Shown here piece by piece: positions 10,601 through 18,570 of a DNA stretch of 64,000 nucleotides. This stretch comes from Bacteroidales bacterium (GTDB lineage Bacteria > Bacteroidota > Bacteroidia > Bacteroidales > ML635J-15), in the NCBI GenBank assembly GCA_017651185.1, contig JAGCDJ010000025.1, positions 267,986 to 331,985 of the forward strand, in the 5' to 3' direction. The position numbers and the translations under genes were made by a program. The first letter of the stretch is position 1. Each line of letters begins with the position of its first letter. Below the pieces are notes generated by a model. It did not search any database, had not been told where the DNA came from, and saw only the letters and a program-made list of their open reading frames with translations.

Positions 10601-10817
10601 GGAGAAACTTACATCGATATTCGAGGCAGAGGAAGTTGCCCGCCAGGAGGAAGAATTGCTGAAACTTAAGATAAATCTTATCGAAGACGATTCAGAAGGA
10701 GGTTTGTTCCCAGATGAGGATCTTAACATCGACCTTCCCGATGATGTTTTCCCCGACGAGAATGATACTCAAGAAATAGAGCTGAAGGATAATTCAGAAC
10801 AAAACAACAACGAATAA
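7617..10817 (+). CDS. Large secreted tetratricopeptide-repeat protein
   Basis: 1066 residues from the ATG (MKLRNFATLLLLL); a GTG two codons upstream is less likely. A signal peptide ending near AAAGQ is followed by TPR-like helical pairs along nearly the whole length (for example YAQYSIGQYDEAAKNFGKI, YNLGYAYFDKKDYTVANSWF), and an acidic, asparagine-rich tail over the last 50 residues. It should be periplasmic or outer-membrane associated and act as a protein-binding scaffold. It lies 11 bases upstream of the beta-barrel gene, so the two are probably co-translated partners. Similar large TPR/barrel pairs occur in Bacteroidota; the specific role is not known to me. Confidence 0.8.
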   Translation: MKLRNFATLLLLLSVAFAAAGQKTMKYVGDEFAYRTAKELYDKGMYVSAQNEFFKIMNSGDIENSQYRDDAAFYFAMCSMHLFNKDAEYQLNQFAINHPESNNTNEASFAMANVYYRDKKYKNALAWYNKVKYTELDAEDQKEYFFKKGHSLYARKNFDEAAKCFYEIKDKDGLYGTMSLYFYSHIKYINEQYQTALNGFLKLQDNPTFSSIVPFYILQIYYMQGNYNAVVEYADKHGEDFVGAAPENAKIVGLSYVRTKKYSEAIPYLKRYMEANSSATDFDYYELAYAQYSIGQYDEAAKNFGKITRTKDTIGQNASYLMGDCCLKSGKKLEARRAFETASLYNYNPVIKEDALFNFAQLCFELSLSPFNEAINAFTRYIEEYPNSPRTEAAYDYLLDAFMSAKNYQRAIATIESISYRNSKVDMAYQRLTFIRGEELFISQKYTDAIDMFDKSLAYGKYDRKIESLAHYWKAEANYRQGNVDIAIDQFKEFVNAIGSINLEEYGRAHYNLGYAYFDKKDYTVANSWFRKYEKISGDEENVVINDTYNRIGDCYYINRDFAAASEYYKKAVKIGLVETDYSLYQMSLTYGGLKMSNEKVWALKKLLAEYPNSEYASNAMFGIARAYQTDLNAEDSAKLYYETLITDYPHSANKSTALSSLGAIEFNRKHYDNALNYYKRVISEFPGTEDASNANDMIKSIYLELDKPDAYIEYANSEGSGVEISRDEQDEIIWLAAKKLYIDKKYNDALKSITKYLNEFPKGKYLIEANYYKAELHFYFEEKDDALKSYRIVADAPTNSYTEESTLKSASLLFDKENWNDSYNYYDKLYPIAENKSTKLVAALGRLRCAYNAKNYDNVITSAQDVIDYDRSNIEHVREAQYKMAKAFMAKDNKSRALTLFEKLSEEIVSYEGAESKFMTASINYDNGNDSIAEEIIYDFAQSSTPHAYWLAKSYILLAQIYFDEEDIFSAKHTLQSVLSNYDNETDGIKDEAQEKLTSIFEAEEVARQEEELLKLKINLIEDDSEGGLFPDEDLNIDLPDDVFPDENDTQEIELKDNSEQNNNE

Positions 10818-10828
10818 ACAGATTGAAA

Positions 10829-12643
10829 ATGAAGCGAAAAACTAACGATATGAAATATTTGACCTTGCTGTTAGCATTTGTTGTGCTAGGATGTAACCTT
10901 ATGGCTCAGGAGGACAATACCCTTGAGGAACAGACGGTTGTCATTTACAACGATTATTCGCCTGTGCTAAAGGATGCAAGCAGAATCCAGAATCTTCCAG
11001 TGATTGCCGATACCGTAAAGACCGTCCCGAAGTTCGAATATTCGGTTATGCCTACAATGTACCGTACAAGTTTTACTCCACAAAAGATTTCGGCGGCAAC
11101 AGTTAAGGGTGAAGCGCTGAAGCCACTGAACACTGGTTTTGTGAAGGTGGGATATGGAAACTACATTTCTCCGTTTGCAGAACTGTACGTTAATTCTAAG
11201 CGACAGAAAAACTATTCCATAGGTATCGCTGCACACCACCATTCTTCATTCGGAAAAATTAAGAACTACTTGAACCAGAAGATTTATTCGGGATATGATG
11301 ATAGTCGCATCGAGGCATTTGGCAAGAAATTGTTTGCAAAGTCGGTGCTTTCGGGCAAGATCTATTTCTCGTCAAACGGAATAAACTATTACGGTTACGA
11401 CCCGAAGGTTTATGGCAATACCGATACTATAAACTGGGAAACCTTTGATTATGTTGATACGCGCGATGAGGTTGAAAAACAGCGTTTTAATAGGGTAGGG
11501 GCTAACATGGTGTTCGAATCCCAGCAGACTGGCAAGAAGCATTGGAACTATAAGTTAGGTTTAGGCTACCAGTATTTCTTTACCAAGACAAAGGACGATC
11601 AGCATAAGATTGATGTTATTGCAAATATAGGTCGTTCGGTAAAGAATATCAGCTACGGACTTGATATTGATTATCTCTTCAATGCCAACAAGATGGCTGC
11701 CTATCCGAATCCAACTACAAATGTTGTAATTGGTACAATTGGTTTAGGAGTTCCTGCAAAGGTGTCGTCATTGAATGACATGTATCTAAGCGCAGAGCCA
11801 TATTTTCGCTTTGAAAACGAAAAATGGCAAGTACGAGCTGGCGCAAATATGTGCTTTGATTTGATAAATAGCCAAAACGAATTTTATATATATCCGGATG
11901 TATATGCTCAATTGAATGTAAGCAATACGATTCTTCCGTACATAAGTTATGGTGGGCATTTGCAGACAAACAACCTTGAATTTATTTCTACGGTTAATCC
12001 TTTTATAAACAGTTATGAAGGGTATCATAATACCAGTTATCAGCACGAGGCTAATTTGGGTGTAAAGGCCAACATTAGCAGTAAGATTTACCTTCACATA
12101 AATGCCAATTACTCACACATAGACTATATGGCTTTCTTTGTCAACGATACTACTGTTCCTTTACATAACAAGTTCAAGATGGAATATATGGATGTTGACC
12201 GAGTTGGAGCATACGCCGAACTTTCGATGCGCGACCTTACACCAGGACTTGACATTATGCTGAAGGCACACTATTATTATTATATAAAGTTGGGAGATTC
12301 AAGAGTACTTAATGCTCCAAAAATTGCTGATGCGCGTCCGTGGCAAATGCCAGATTTGGATGTTAGCCTGAGGGCTTCGTACCGTCTTACCAACAAGATT
12401 TCGTTTGGTATCGAAGGTTATTTCCTAAACAGGTGCTTTGCAAAGGAATATGTTGAAGGTGTAATGTTTGCCAAGAAGATGAAAGCCGTGATTGATGTGA
12501 ACCTCTTTGGCGAGTACAAGTTCGATGACAATTTCAGCGCATTCCTATATCTCAACAACATAGCTTGCCAGCGCTACTACATTTGGAACAACTACCGTGC
12601 GCAGGGATTCAATGCGATGGTGGGGTTGACATATTTGTTTTAA
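10829..12643 (+). CDS. Outer-membrane beta-barrel protein, TonB-receptor-like barrel
   Basis: About 604 residues. The start is the ATG at 10829; an in-frame TTG at 10823 and an ATG at 10850 (MKYLTLLLAF) are alternatives. A signal peptide ends near LMAQ. The rest is rich in alternating amphipathic strands, many aromatic residues, and ends with GLTYLF, a typical C-terminal strand with terminal Phe for BAM recognition. No plug domain or TonB box is obvious, and the length is shorter than a full TonB-dependent receptor. The tight linkage to the TPR gene suggests that the TPR protein binds this barrel from the periplasmic side. A strong terminator follows. Confidence 0.75.
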   Translation: MKRKTNDMKYLTLLLAFVVLGCNLMAQEDNTLEEQTVVIYNDYSPVLKDASRIQNLPVIADTVKTVPKFEYSVMPTMYRTSFTPQKISAATVKGEALKPLNTGFVKVGYGNYISPFAELYVNSKRQKNYSIGIAAHHHSSFGKIKNYLNQKIYSGYDDSRIEAFGKKLFAKSVLSGKIYFSSNGINYYGYDPKVYGNTDTINWETFDYVDTRDEVEKQRFNRVGANMVFESQQTGKKHWNYKLGLGYQYFFTKTKDDQHKIDVIANIGRSVKNISYGLDIDYLFNANKMAAYPNPTTNVVIGTIGLGVPAKVSSLNDMYLSAEPYFRFENEKWQVRAGANMCFDLINSQNEFYIYPDVYAQLNVSNTILPYISYGGHLQTNNLEFISTVNPFINSYEGYHNTSYQHEANLGVKANISSKIYLHINANYSHIDYMAFFVNDTTVPLHNKFKMEYMDVDRVGAYAELSMRDLTPGLDIMLKAHYYYYIKLGDSRVLNAPKIADARPWQMPDLDVSLRASYRLTNKISFGIEGYFLNRCFAKEYVEGVMFAKKMKAVIDVNLFGEYKFDDNFSAFLYLNNIACQRYYIWNNYRAQGFNAMVGLTYLF

Positions 12644-12656
12644 TGTTTAAAATATA

Positions 12657-12697
12657 ATATGTAGGGTGTGGTTTAACCATCCCCTACATATTTTTTT
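12657..12697 (+). terminator. Terminator after the barrel gene
   Basis: The arms ATATGTAGGG and CCCTACATAT (10 bp, perfect) enclose a 15-base loop and are followed by seven T. Confidence 0.85.
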
Positions 12698-12707
12698 CAA
12701 AAAACTT

Positions 12708-12739
12708 TTTGCAATTTTCAATTTTTGTTGTACTTTTGC
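12708..12739 (+). promoter_or_regulatory. Promoter of the initiator tRNA gene
   Basis: TTTG at 12708-12711, a spacer of exactly 19 bases, then TACTTTTGC at 12731-12739. This is the best match to the Bacteroidota -33/-7 promoter in the window and starts transcription just upstream of the tRNA. Confidence 0.8.
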
Positions 12740-12748
12740 ACCCGCAAT

Positions 12749-12824
<76 letters not shown>

Positions 12825-12828
12825 AGTT

Positions 12829-12855
12829 AAGAATGTCAAAAGACATTCTTTTTTT
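12829..12855 (+). terminator. Terminator after tRNA-fMet
   Basis: Arms AAGAATGTC and GACATTCTT around an AAAA loop, followed by a T tract, start five bases after the CCA end. Confidence 0.85.
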
Positions 12856-13108
12856 ATGCAGTTTGGTAAAGCGTCGCGATTAATAAAACACTATGTATCA
12901 ATATTATGCGATAATTAGAGGTTGGTTTTATAATTTTTATTATAAAATTTTTTGTGAGCTTCCATTGTTAAAAAATTATGCCGAATAACATTATTTTCCT
13001 TTTTCAACGAAACTTGTAAAATGCTTATTTTGCAAAAAATTTTTTTTGTGAAACGAGGTGTTTTGTCTTTCACTTCCGATGGCAAAATGCTGTGACACTT
13101 TTTTTGAC
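12856..13108. other. AT-rich gap between the tRNA and the Na/Pi gene
   Basis: No gene recognised. It holds an A/T-only hairpin at 12926-12947 (TTTTATAAT/ATTATAAAA) followed by six T, which could terminate transcription on the plus strand. No exact TAnnTTTG element was found for the downstream gene. Confidence 0.5.
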
Positions 13109-14785
13109 ATGACAACAACAGCAATAATTTCAGCAATACTGACACTGCTTGCGGGCATTGGAATTTTCCTTATCGCCTGCCAGATGATGAGTACAAACCT
13201 CGAATCGGCAAGTTCGAGCAAACTTAAAAATCTATTTGCAAAGGCATCAAAAAGCAAACTGCTAGGAGTAGGAATTGGTGCCCTTGGTACGGCTGCCATA
13301 CAAAGTTCTGGTGCTACCACAGTGATGGTCATAGGTTTCGTGAATGCAGGAATAATTTCACTTGCACAAGCGGCAACAATGATATACGGTGCAAACATCG
13401 GTACTACCATCACGGCACAGATTGTCGCCCTTGGTATGTTTGGCGAAAATGTTCTTTCCACTACCGTAATTTTCTCGGCATTTGCAGGCATTGGCGCTTT
13501 CGCAATGCTGTTCTCAAAAAGCGACTTCTGGAAGCGCATGGGCGGAATTTTCACAGGTTTCGGTATGCTGTTCGTCGGTCTCAGTTTGATGAGTTCTTCC
13601 ATGTCCGACTTTGCCGAGATGGATTCCGTAAAGACTTTCCTTGCAGGAATTAGCAATCCGATTCTACTGGTGCTTATAGGTGCAATTTTCACCGCCATCA
13701 TACAAAGTTCATCTGTAATGACATCCATAGCACTTGCCATGGTTGTGACAGGTCTTGTGACGCTTGACCAAGGTATTTTCCTGACAATAGGTTCTAATGT
13801 CGGATCCTGCGTTGTGGCAATCGTAGCTGGTGTGACTAGCGGACGAAACGCACAGCGTACTGCAATGATTCACTTGATATTCAATGTCAGCGGTGCTGTT
13901 TTGTTCCTTGTGGCAGCGTTTGTCATGGGACTATTCTCCGACGATATGAGCTTCGGCGTCATTTTCCACCGCATGTTCCCCGATGTTCCGCAGGTGCAGC
14001 TTGCAATGTTCCATACGATATTCAATGTCGCTACCGTGATAATAGTTCTTCCGCTGACCGGTGCACTCGTGAAGTTGGTTTGCAAGATGATTCCCGACAA
14101 GGTTGAAACCGATCCCGACAGTCCGCGCCTATTCTTCGTTGACGAGAACATGCTTAAAACTCCGCCGGTGGCAGTACAGCAGACAAAGCGCGAAATAGTA
14201 AACATGGCGCAGATTGCTATCGGAAATTTCAACCGCTCGTTGGACATTGTTACCAAATTGGATTTCACTGAGAAGGAAAAGTTTGCAAAAGAGGAGAATC
14301 AGTTGAATTTCCTCAATGCAGCAATCATCGACTATGTTGTTAAGTTGTCGAAAAAGAGGCAGTTGAGCGAAAAAGACCACAACTATCTTACCACTACCTT
14401 CCGCACCGTCCGCGACATTGAGCGTATAGGTGACTATGCCGAAAACATTGTCGAGTACGCGGGTATGCTTAAGGAGTCTGGCGAAAAGTTTTCTTCACAG
14501 GCGGTGGAGGAAATCGAGAATGTGCGCACTCTCATCAACGAACTATACGACAAGATAATGCTAGCATACAACGATGAGGATTTCGATGCCTTTGCCGAGG
14601 CCGACAAGATAGAGGATAAGATAGATGAATATACCAAGCACATGGAAACAAGCCATATAGCTCGAATGTCGCTTGGTCTTTGCTCTCCTAATGTTGGTGC
14701 CGAGTATCTATCATTGTCGTCAAATGCCGAGCGTGTTGCCGACCACTTGATAAATGTTGGAAAATCGATACGAAGGTTGGTATAG
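13109..14785 (+). CDS. Na/Pi cotransporter family protein with C-terminal PhoU-like domain
   Basis: About 558 residues. The N-terminal 320 residues are a membrane domain with two inverted repeats, each carrying the family QSS signature (AAIQSSGATTVMVIG and AIIQSSSVMTSIALAMV). The C-terminal 200 residues are helical and PhoU-like (for example RTVRDIERIGDYAENIVEY). It should import phosphate with sodium across the inner membrane, with the PhoU-like part acting as regulator. I chose the ATG at 13109 because the upstream GTG-initiated extension has no family resemblance. It lies 44 bases upstream of the partner-switching operon, with an A/T hairpin between, so co-transcription is possible but unproven. 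Confidence 0.9.
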   Translation: MTTTAIISAILTLLAGIGIFLIACQMMSTNLESASSSKLKNLFAKASKSKLLGVGIGALGTAAIQSSGATTVMVIGFVNAGIISLAQAATMIYGANIGTTITAQIVALGMFGENVLSTTVIFSAFAGIGAFAMLFSKSDFWKRMGGIFTGFGMLFVGLSLMSSSMSDFAEMDSVKTFLAGISNPILLVLIGAIFTAIIQSSSVMTSIALAMVVTGLVTLDQGIFLTIGSNVGSCVVAIVAGVTSGRNAQRTAMIHLIFNVSGAVLFLVAAFVMGLFSDDMSFGVIFHRMFPDVPQVQLAMFHTIFNVATVIIVLPLTGALVKLVCKMIPDKVETDPDSPRLFFVDENMLKTPPVAVQQTKREIVNMAQIAIGNFNRSLDIVTKLDFTEKEKFAKEENQLNFLNAAIIDYVVKLSKKRQLSEKDHNYLTTTFRTVRDIERIGDYAENIVEYAGMLKESGEKFSSQAVEEIENVRTLINELYDKIMLAYNDEDFDAFAEADKIEDKIDEYTKHMETSHIARMSLGLCSPNVGAEYLSLSSNAERVADHLINVGKSIRRLV

Positions 14786-14789
14786 GAAA

Positions 14790-14811
14790 ACAATTTTTTA
14801 TGTAAAATTGT
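14790..14811 (+). other. A/T-rich hairpin between Na/Pi gene and anti-sigma-like kinase
   Basis: ACAATTTT and AAAATTGT pair perfectly around a six-base loop. No T tract follows directly, so it may be a weak terminator, an attenuator or an mRNA processing site that separates the transporter from the signalling operon. Confidence 0.45.
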
Positions 14812-14829
14812 CCACTAATTTTTTTGAAT

Positions 14830-15237
14830 ATGAAGAAACTGTTCAATCCGATTAAGGATAAAACTGCAGAGATTATTGAGTATCTCATGTCGTCTCCAGA
14901 TATGCCTAAAGACGAAGATTTGCGGTTCAAGTTGAGACTTTCCATAGAGGAAACTGTAGAGAATGTTGTTCAGTACGCATACAAGGATGGTATAGGATGG
15001 ATGGAAGTGGGAACCGACCTCGATAAAAATGGTCTGACCCTTACAATTACATTGAAGGATGCAGGGAAACCATTTAATCCACTCGAAAAACCCGACCCCG
15101 ACATCAACTTGCCACTCGAAGAAAGGGAAATCGGTGGTTTGGGCATTTATCTTTGCAAGCAACTTATGGACGAGGTTCAGTATCGTTACGAGGACGGGTG
15201 CAATATTCTTACAATGAAAAAGGAAATATCTAAATAA
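14830..15237 (+). CDS. RsbW-like anti-sigma factor / serine kinase (GHKL ATPase)
   Basis: 135 residues from the ATG (an in-frame TTG lies six bases upstream). It is a HATPase_c_2 domain alone: N-box EETVENVVQYAY (Asn45), G1 box KDAGKPFNP (Asp77) and G2 box GGLGIYL. Proteins of this type hold a sigma factor or other target and phosphorylate a STAS antagonist. First gene of a compact operon: 8 bases to the phosphatase gene, which is then followed by the STAS protein. No sigma factor gene is in the window, so its target is unknown. Confidence 0.88.
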   Translation: MKKLFNPIKDKTAEIIEYLMSSPDMPKDEDLRFKLRLSIEETVENVVQYAYKDGIGWMEVGTDLDKNGLTLTITLKDAGKPFNPLEKPDPDINLPLEEREIGGLGIYLCKQLMDEVQYRYEDGCNILTMKKEISK

Positions 15238-15245
15238 CAGTCGCT

Positions 15246-17144
15246 ATGCTTAAATCAAAATCATTTTCAACGAGGTTAAGCCTTAATGTACTGTTGATTG
15301 TCACAATTCTTTTTGTTATTGTGATGGGCATTGTTGCTGTATCTTCACATATGCTTATTTCCGATGAGGCCAAAAGAAGCGCATCCAACATACTGAAAGC
15401 TACAATACTTGATGTGGAGAAAACATTGCAGACTGTGGAATCCACCGTGAAAGATGCTTCGTGGCTGGCAAAGGAAAACGACAAGGACGAAGAGTACCTT
15501 TATCACATTACACGCAAGGTTGTCGAGGAAAATACCTACATCATAGGCAGTGCCATTGCTTTCGACTCGTGCTATTTTGAAGGCAGGCATTTCTTTTCTC
15601 CATATTCATATGAAGACCCAGAGACTGGTGAACTAAAAAGCAAGGAACTTGGTTCCGAAACAAACGACTATTTTACGCAGGAATGGTACACCGAACCTAA
15701 AAATACAGGTGTGCCACACTGGAGCGAACCTTATTTCGATGCTGGTGGAGGCGAGCAAATGATGACAACATACAGTTATCCGCTAAAAGACTCCACTGGT
15801 CGCATATACGCTATTATCACTGCCGACATTTCACTTGATTGGCTTTCTGAAAAGGTTTCCGCAATACATCCGTACGAGCATTCACAAACTGTACTCATAA
15901 GCGCACAAGGCAGATTCCTTACATCTGGTTCGGAATTTAATCTTGCCGGAGAGTCGGCAATTGAAGTAGCCGACACTATGTTTAATGGGAATTTAATGGA
16001 AATTTCTAAGAGCATGGTTGCCGGTGATAGCGGAACGATGCGCTTTTCTACCAGACATGGCTGGGCATTTGCCGTATATGCACCGCTCACTAACGGCTGG
16101 TCGATGGCAATAACTTGCCAGTACAGCGAAGTGCTTGAGCGGACATCACAAATGCATCTCGTACTTATCATAGTGGGATTGTTGGGATTGCTGATAATGT
16201 TCATAATATGCTATCGCATAATAAAGAAACTTACAATGCCGATAAAAGAATTCTCCGTTTCTGCTCTTAATATAGCAAACGGTGATTTCAACACTCAGCT
16301 TCCTGAGGTTAAGTCGAACGATGAGATACTAGTTCTACGCGACTCGTTGGCGTTCATGCAACAGTCCTTAGTGACATACCTTGAGCAAATTGAAACGGCA
16401 ACATCGGCTAAGAAACGCATGGAAACACAGTTATACATCGGAAAGAAAATACAGGAGGGAATGCTGTCAAGAGTTTTCCCTAACGATAGTCGTTGTTCAA
16501 TTAACGCTAGGGTGATTCCAGCAAAAGAGGTTGGTGGTGACTTATACGACTTTACTACTTGCAAAGACCGTCTTTATTTTTCGGTAGGCGATGTGTCGGG
16601 GAAGGGCGTTCCTGCAGCATTCGTAATGGCTATAACGAGGGTGATGTGCCACTTGTTTACAGATTTGGGATTGCCTGTAAGTGATGTTGCTACAAGGATA
16701 AACAACGGTATTTCCAAAAACAACGAGGCAAATATGTTTGTGACCTTGTTTATTGGATGTATCGACCTTGAAACCAAGAAGATGGAATTCTGCAACGCAG
16801 GTCACAACCCGGTAATTGTCATTCCTCCCGATGAAAAGCCATACTATCTCAAGGCAATTCCGAATATGGCTGTTGGCGTATGGAATGGCTTCGAATACAA
16901 GTCCGAAAGTTTGGATTTGTGTCCAGGAACAAAACTTCTGCTTTACACCGATGGTGTAACCGAAGCAGAAAAAGCCGATAAGGAACAATTTGGCGAAGAA
17001 CGTCTCCTGCAATTTGTGTCCAGACCAGAATTCAAGAATCTAAATCCCGAAGAAATGGTTTCGGCAGTATTGGATGCAGTGAAGAACTTTGCTGGTGACA
17101 ACGAACAGAATGATGATATAACAATTTTTGCAATAAAAATATAA
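15246..17144 (+). CDS. Membrane-bound sensor PP2C (SpoIIE/RsbU-type) phosphatase with HAMP
   Basis: 632 residues: membrane segment about 13-33, an extracytoplasmic sensor of about 265 residues that looks like a double Cache domain (HWSEPYFDAGGGEQMMTTYS is typical), second membrane segment about 303-325, HAMP about 326-380, then a SpoIIE-type PP2C domain. The metal-binding motifs are present: GGDLYDF (430-436), GDVSGKGVPAAF (448-459), LLYTDGVTEA and NDDITIF. It should sense a small ligand outside the cytoplasmic membrane and dephosphorylate the STAS protein encoded next, freeing it to bind the kinase. In an operon with 8-10 base gaps on both sides. Confidence 0.9.
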   Translation: MLKSKSFSTRLSLNVLLIVTILFVIVMGIVAVSSHMLISDEAKRSASNILKATILDVEKTLQTVESTVKDASWLAKENDKDEEYLYHITRKVVEENTYIIGSAIAFDSCYFEGRHFFSPYSYEDPETGELKSKELGSETNDYFTQEWYTEPKNTGVPHWSEPYFDAGGGEQMMTTYSYPLKDSTGRIYAIITADISLDWLSEKVSAIHPYEHSQTVLISAQGRFLTSGSEFNLAGESAIEVADTMFNGNLMEISKSMVAGDSGTMRFSTRHGWAFAVYAPLTNGWSMAITCQYSEVLERTSQMHLVLIIVGLLGLLIMFIICYRIIKKLTMPIKEFSVSALNIANGDFNTQLPEVKSNDEILVLRDSLAFMQQSLVTYLEQIETATSAKKRMETQLYIGKKIQEGMLSRVFPNDSRCSINARVIPAKEVGGDLYDFTTCKDRLYFSVGDVSGKGVPAAFVMAITRVMCHLFTDLGLPVSDVATRINNGISKNNEANMFVTLFIGCIDLETKKMEFCNAGHNPVIVIPPDEKPYYLKAIPNMAVGVWNGFEYKSESLDLCPGTKLLLYTDGVTEAEKADKEQFGEERLLQFVSRPEFKNLNPEEMVSAVLDAVKNFAGDNEQNDDITIFAIKI

Positions 17145-17154
17145 GCATATATTT

Positions 17155-17457
17155 ATGGAAGTTAATATTGAAAATACAGGAAACAAGACAGTTGTGGTTT
17201 TGAACGGACGACTTGATACGACAACAGCCGACAAGTTCATGCAGGACATTACTCCGCTCATGCAAGGCGATAATCCCGACATCGAAATGGACTGCACAGG
17301 TTTGGAATATACATCAAGCCAAGGTTTGAGAATGTTCCTTATGTTACAGAAAAGCGTAACTGGCAGAAAAGGAAATCTTGTTTTGAAAAATATGAAACCA
17401 AATGTGAAGGAAGTCTTCGACATAACAGGTTTTTCTAACATAATTAAGATAATTTAA
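17155..17457 (+). CDS. STAS-domain anti-sigma factor antagonist (RsbV-like)
   Basis: Exactly 100 residues, a single STAS domain. The phosphorylation loop is MDCTGLEYTSSQGLRM with Ser54/Ser55 in the expected place; the usual SSAG/SSGG is here SSQG. Unphosphorylated protein should bind the RsbW-like kinase; the kinase phosphorylates it and the upstream PP2C phosphatase reverses this. It lies 10 bases after the phosphatase gene and 20 bases before the alarmone synthetase. Confidence 0.9.
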   Translation: MEVNIENTGNKTVVVLNGRLDTTTADKFMQDITPLMQGDNPDIEMDCTGLEYTSSQGLRMFLMLQKSVTGRKGNLVLKNMKPNVKEVFDITGFSNIIKII

Positions 17458-17477
17458 TTTTTTGTCCTAGCTTGGAT

Positions 17478-18563
17478 ATGGAGTACAATCTTGACTTACA
17501 TTGTCAGATGATTCTTGACGAATATCGTGAGAATATGGCGATATTTGAAAAGATGAAGGAAATCGTGCGTGCACAACTTGAAAAATGTGTGGCCGACAAC
17601 AATATATACGTCACAGGAATAGAGACAAGGATAAAAAAAGAAAATAGTCTTGCTGGCAAGTTGGAACTTAAAGGGCATAAGTACAAAACACTTTCTGATA
17701 TTACCGATATTCTGGGAACACGCGTGATTACCTTCTATTCAGAGGAAGTTGACAAGATTTCGGCTCTTATCGATAAGGTTTTTGAAGTTGATTGGGAAAA
17801 TTCGGTTGACAAGCGCAAGGCCCTTGACCTTGACCAGTTCGGATATATGTCGCTTCACTACATTTGTCGTATTCCAAAATCAGTGTACTGCGATCCAGAG
17901 CATCCTGAAATAAATGAATACCGTTTTGAGATACAAATGCGTACTGCTCTCCAGCACGTATGGGCAACCATGTACCACGATACTGGTTACAAGTCGGGAA
18001 TAGAGGTGCCTAAGGAGCATCTTCGCAATATGAATCGCCTTGCAGGTATGCTTGAACTTGCTGATGAGCAATTCAGCCGTATCCGCAAGGAAATCACCGA
18101 CTATCGCCGCAATGTACAGTCGTTGGTAATAGATGGAAATTTCGATGATGTGCCACTTGATAGCGATACTTTCCGCAGTTATCTCACAATGAAGCCGTTC
18201 AAGAAACTTATCGACAAGATTGCCACGATAAATCAGGCCGAGATTTACGAAGACAATCTGATGCGTTACTTAACAACGCTGATAAAGATGAGATTCCTTA
18301 CTCTTGGCGATTTGCAGCGACTTATAAAGGATTGCAGCGATGATGCCTATAAACTTGCGCTTCATCAACTTTCGGCTACGGACCTCGACATTCTTGCATT
18401 GTCGGTGGCACTGCAGAACCTTTGCATAGTATATATTATCAAGAAAGGCGGTGGTGAGGTTGGATTGCGTATGTTCTATGATTCAGTTTTTGGTGAATCC
18501 GACTACAACATCGAACATGCACGGCGTACTTTCGAGCAGGTCACAAAGATTAATATAAAGTAA
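17478..18563 (+). CDS. RelA/SpoT-type synthetase domain protein (small alarmone synthetase-like)
   Basis: 361 residues from the ATG; a TTG two codons earlier is possible. The first 210 residues are a RelA/SpoT nucleotidyltransferase domain: RIKKENSL (51-58), HKYKTLSDITDILGTRVI (67-84) with the metal-binding Asp77, GYMSLHY (122-128) and EIQMRTALQHVWA (151-163) with catalytic Glu151. Both acidic residues needed for pyrophosphate transfer are present. There is no HD hydrolase, TGS or ACT domain; instead about 150 helical residues follow. It should make (p)ppGpp, or act as a toxSAS that modifies tRNA. The next gene, 7 bases away, encodes an alarmone-hydrolase-like domain. Confidence 0.87.
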   Translation: MEYNLDLHCQMILDEYRENMAIFEKMKEIVRAQLEKCVADNNIYVTGIETRIKKENSLAGKLELKGHKYKTLSDITDILGTRVITFYSEEVDKISALIDKVFEVDWENSVDKRKALDLDQFGYMSLHYICRIPKSVYCDPEHPEINEYRFEIQMRTALQHVWATMYHDTGYKSGIEVPKEHLRNMNRLAGMLELADEQFSRIRKEITDYRRNVQSLVIDGNFDDVPLDSDTFRSYLTMKPFKKLIDKIATINQAEIYEDNLMRYLTTLIKMRFLTLGDLQRLIKDCSDDAYKLALHQLSATDLDILALSVALQNLCIVYIIKKGGGEVGLRMFYDSVFGESDYNIEHARRTFEQVTKINIK

Positions 18564-18570
18564 GATTATT

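Noticed and set aside
12991..13740. Minus-strand ORF of 249 codons opposite the Na/Pi cotransporter
   Set aside because: The plus-strand gene has clear family motifs over the same bases; the antisense frame has low-complexity content typical of a shadow frame.
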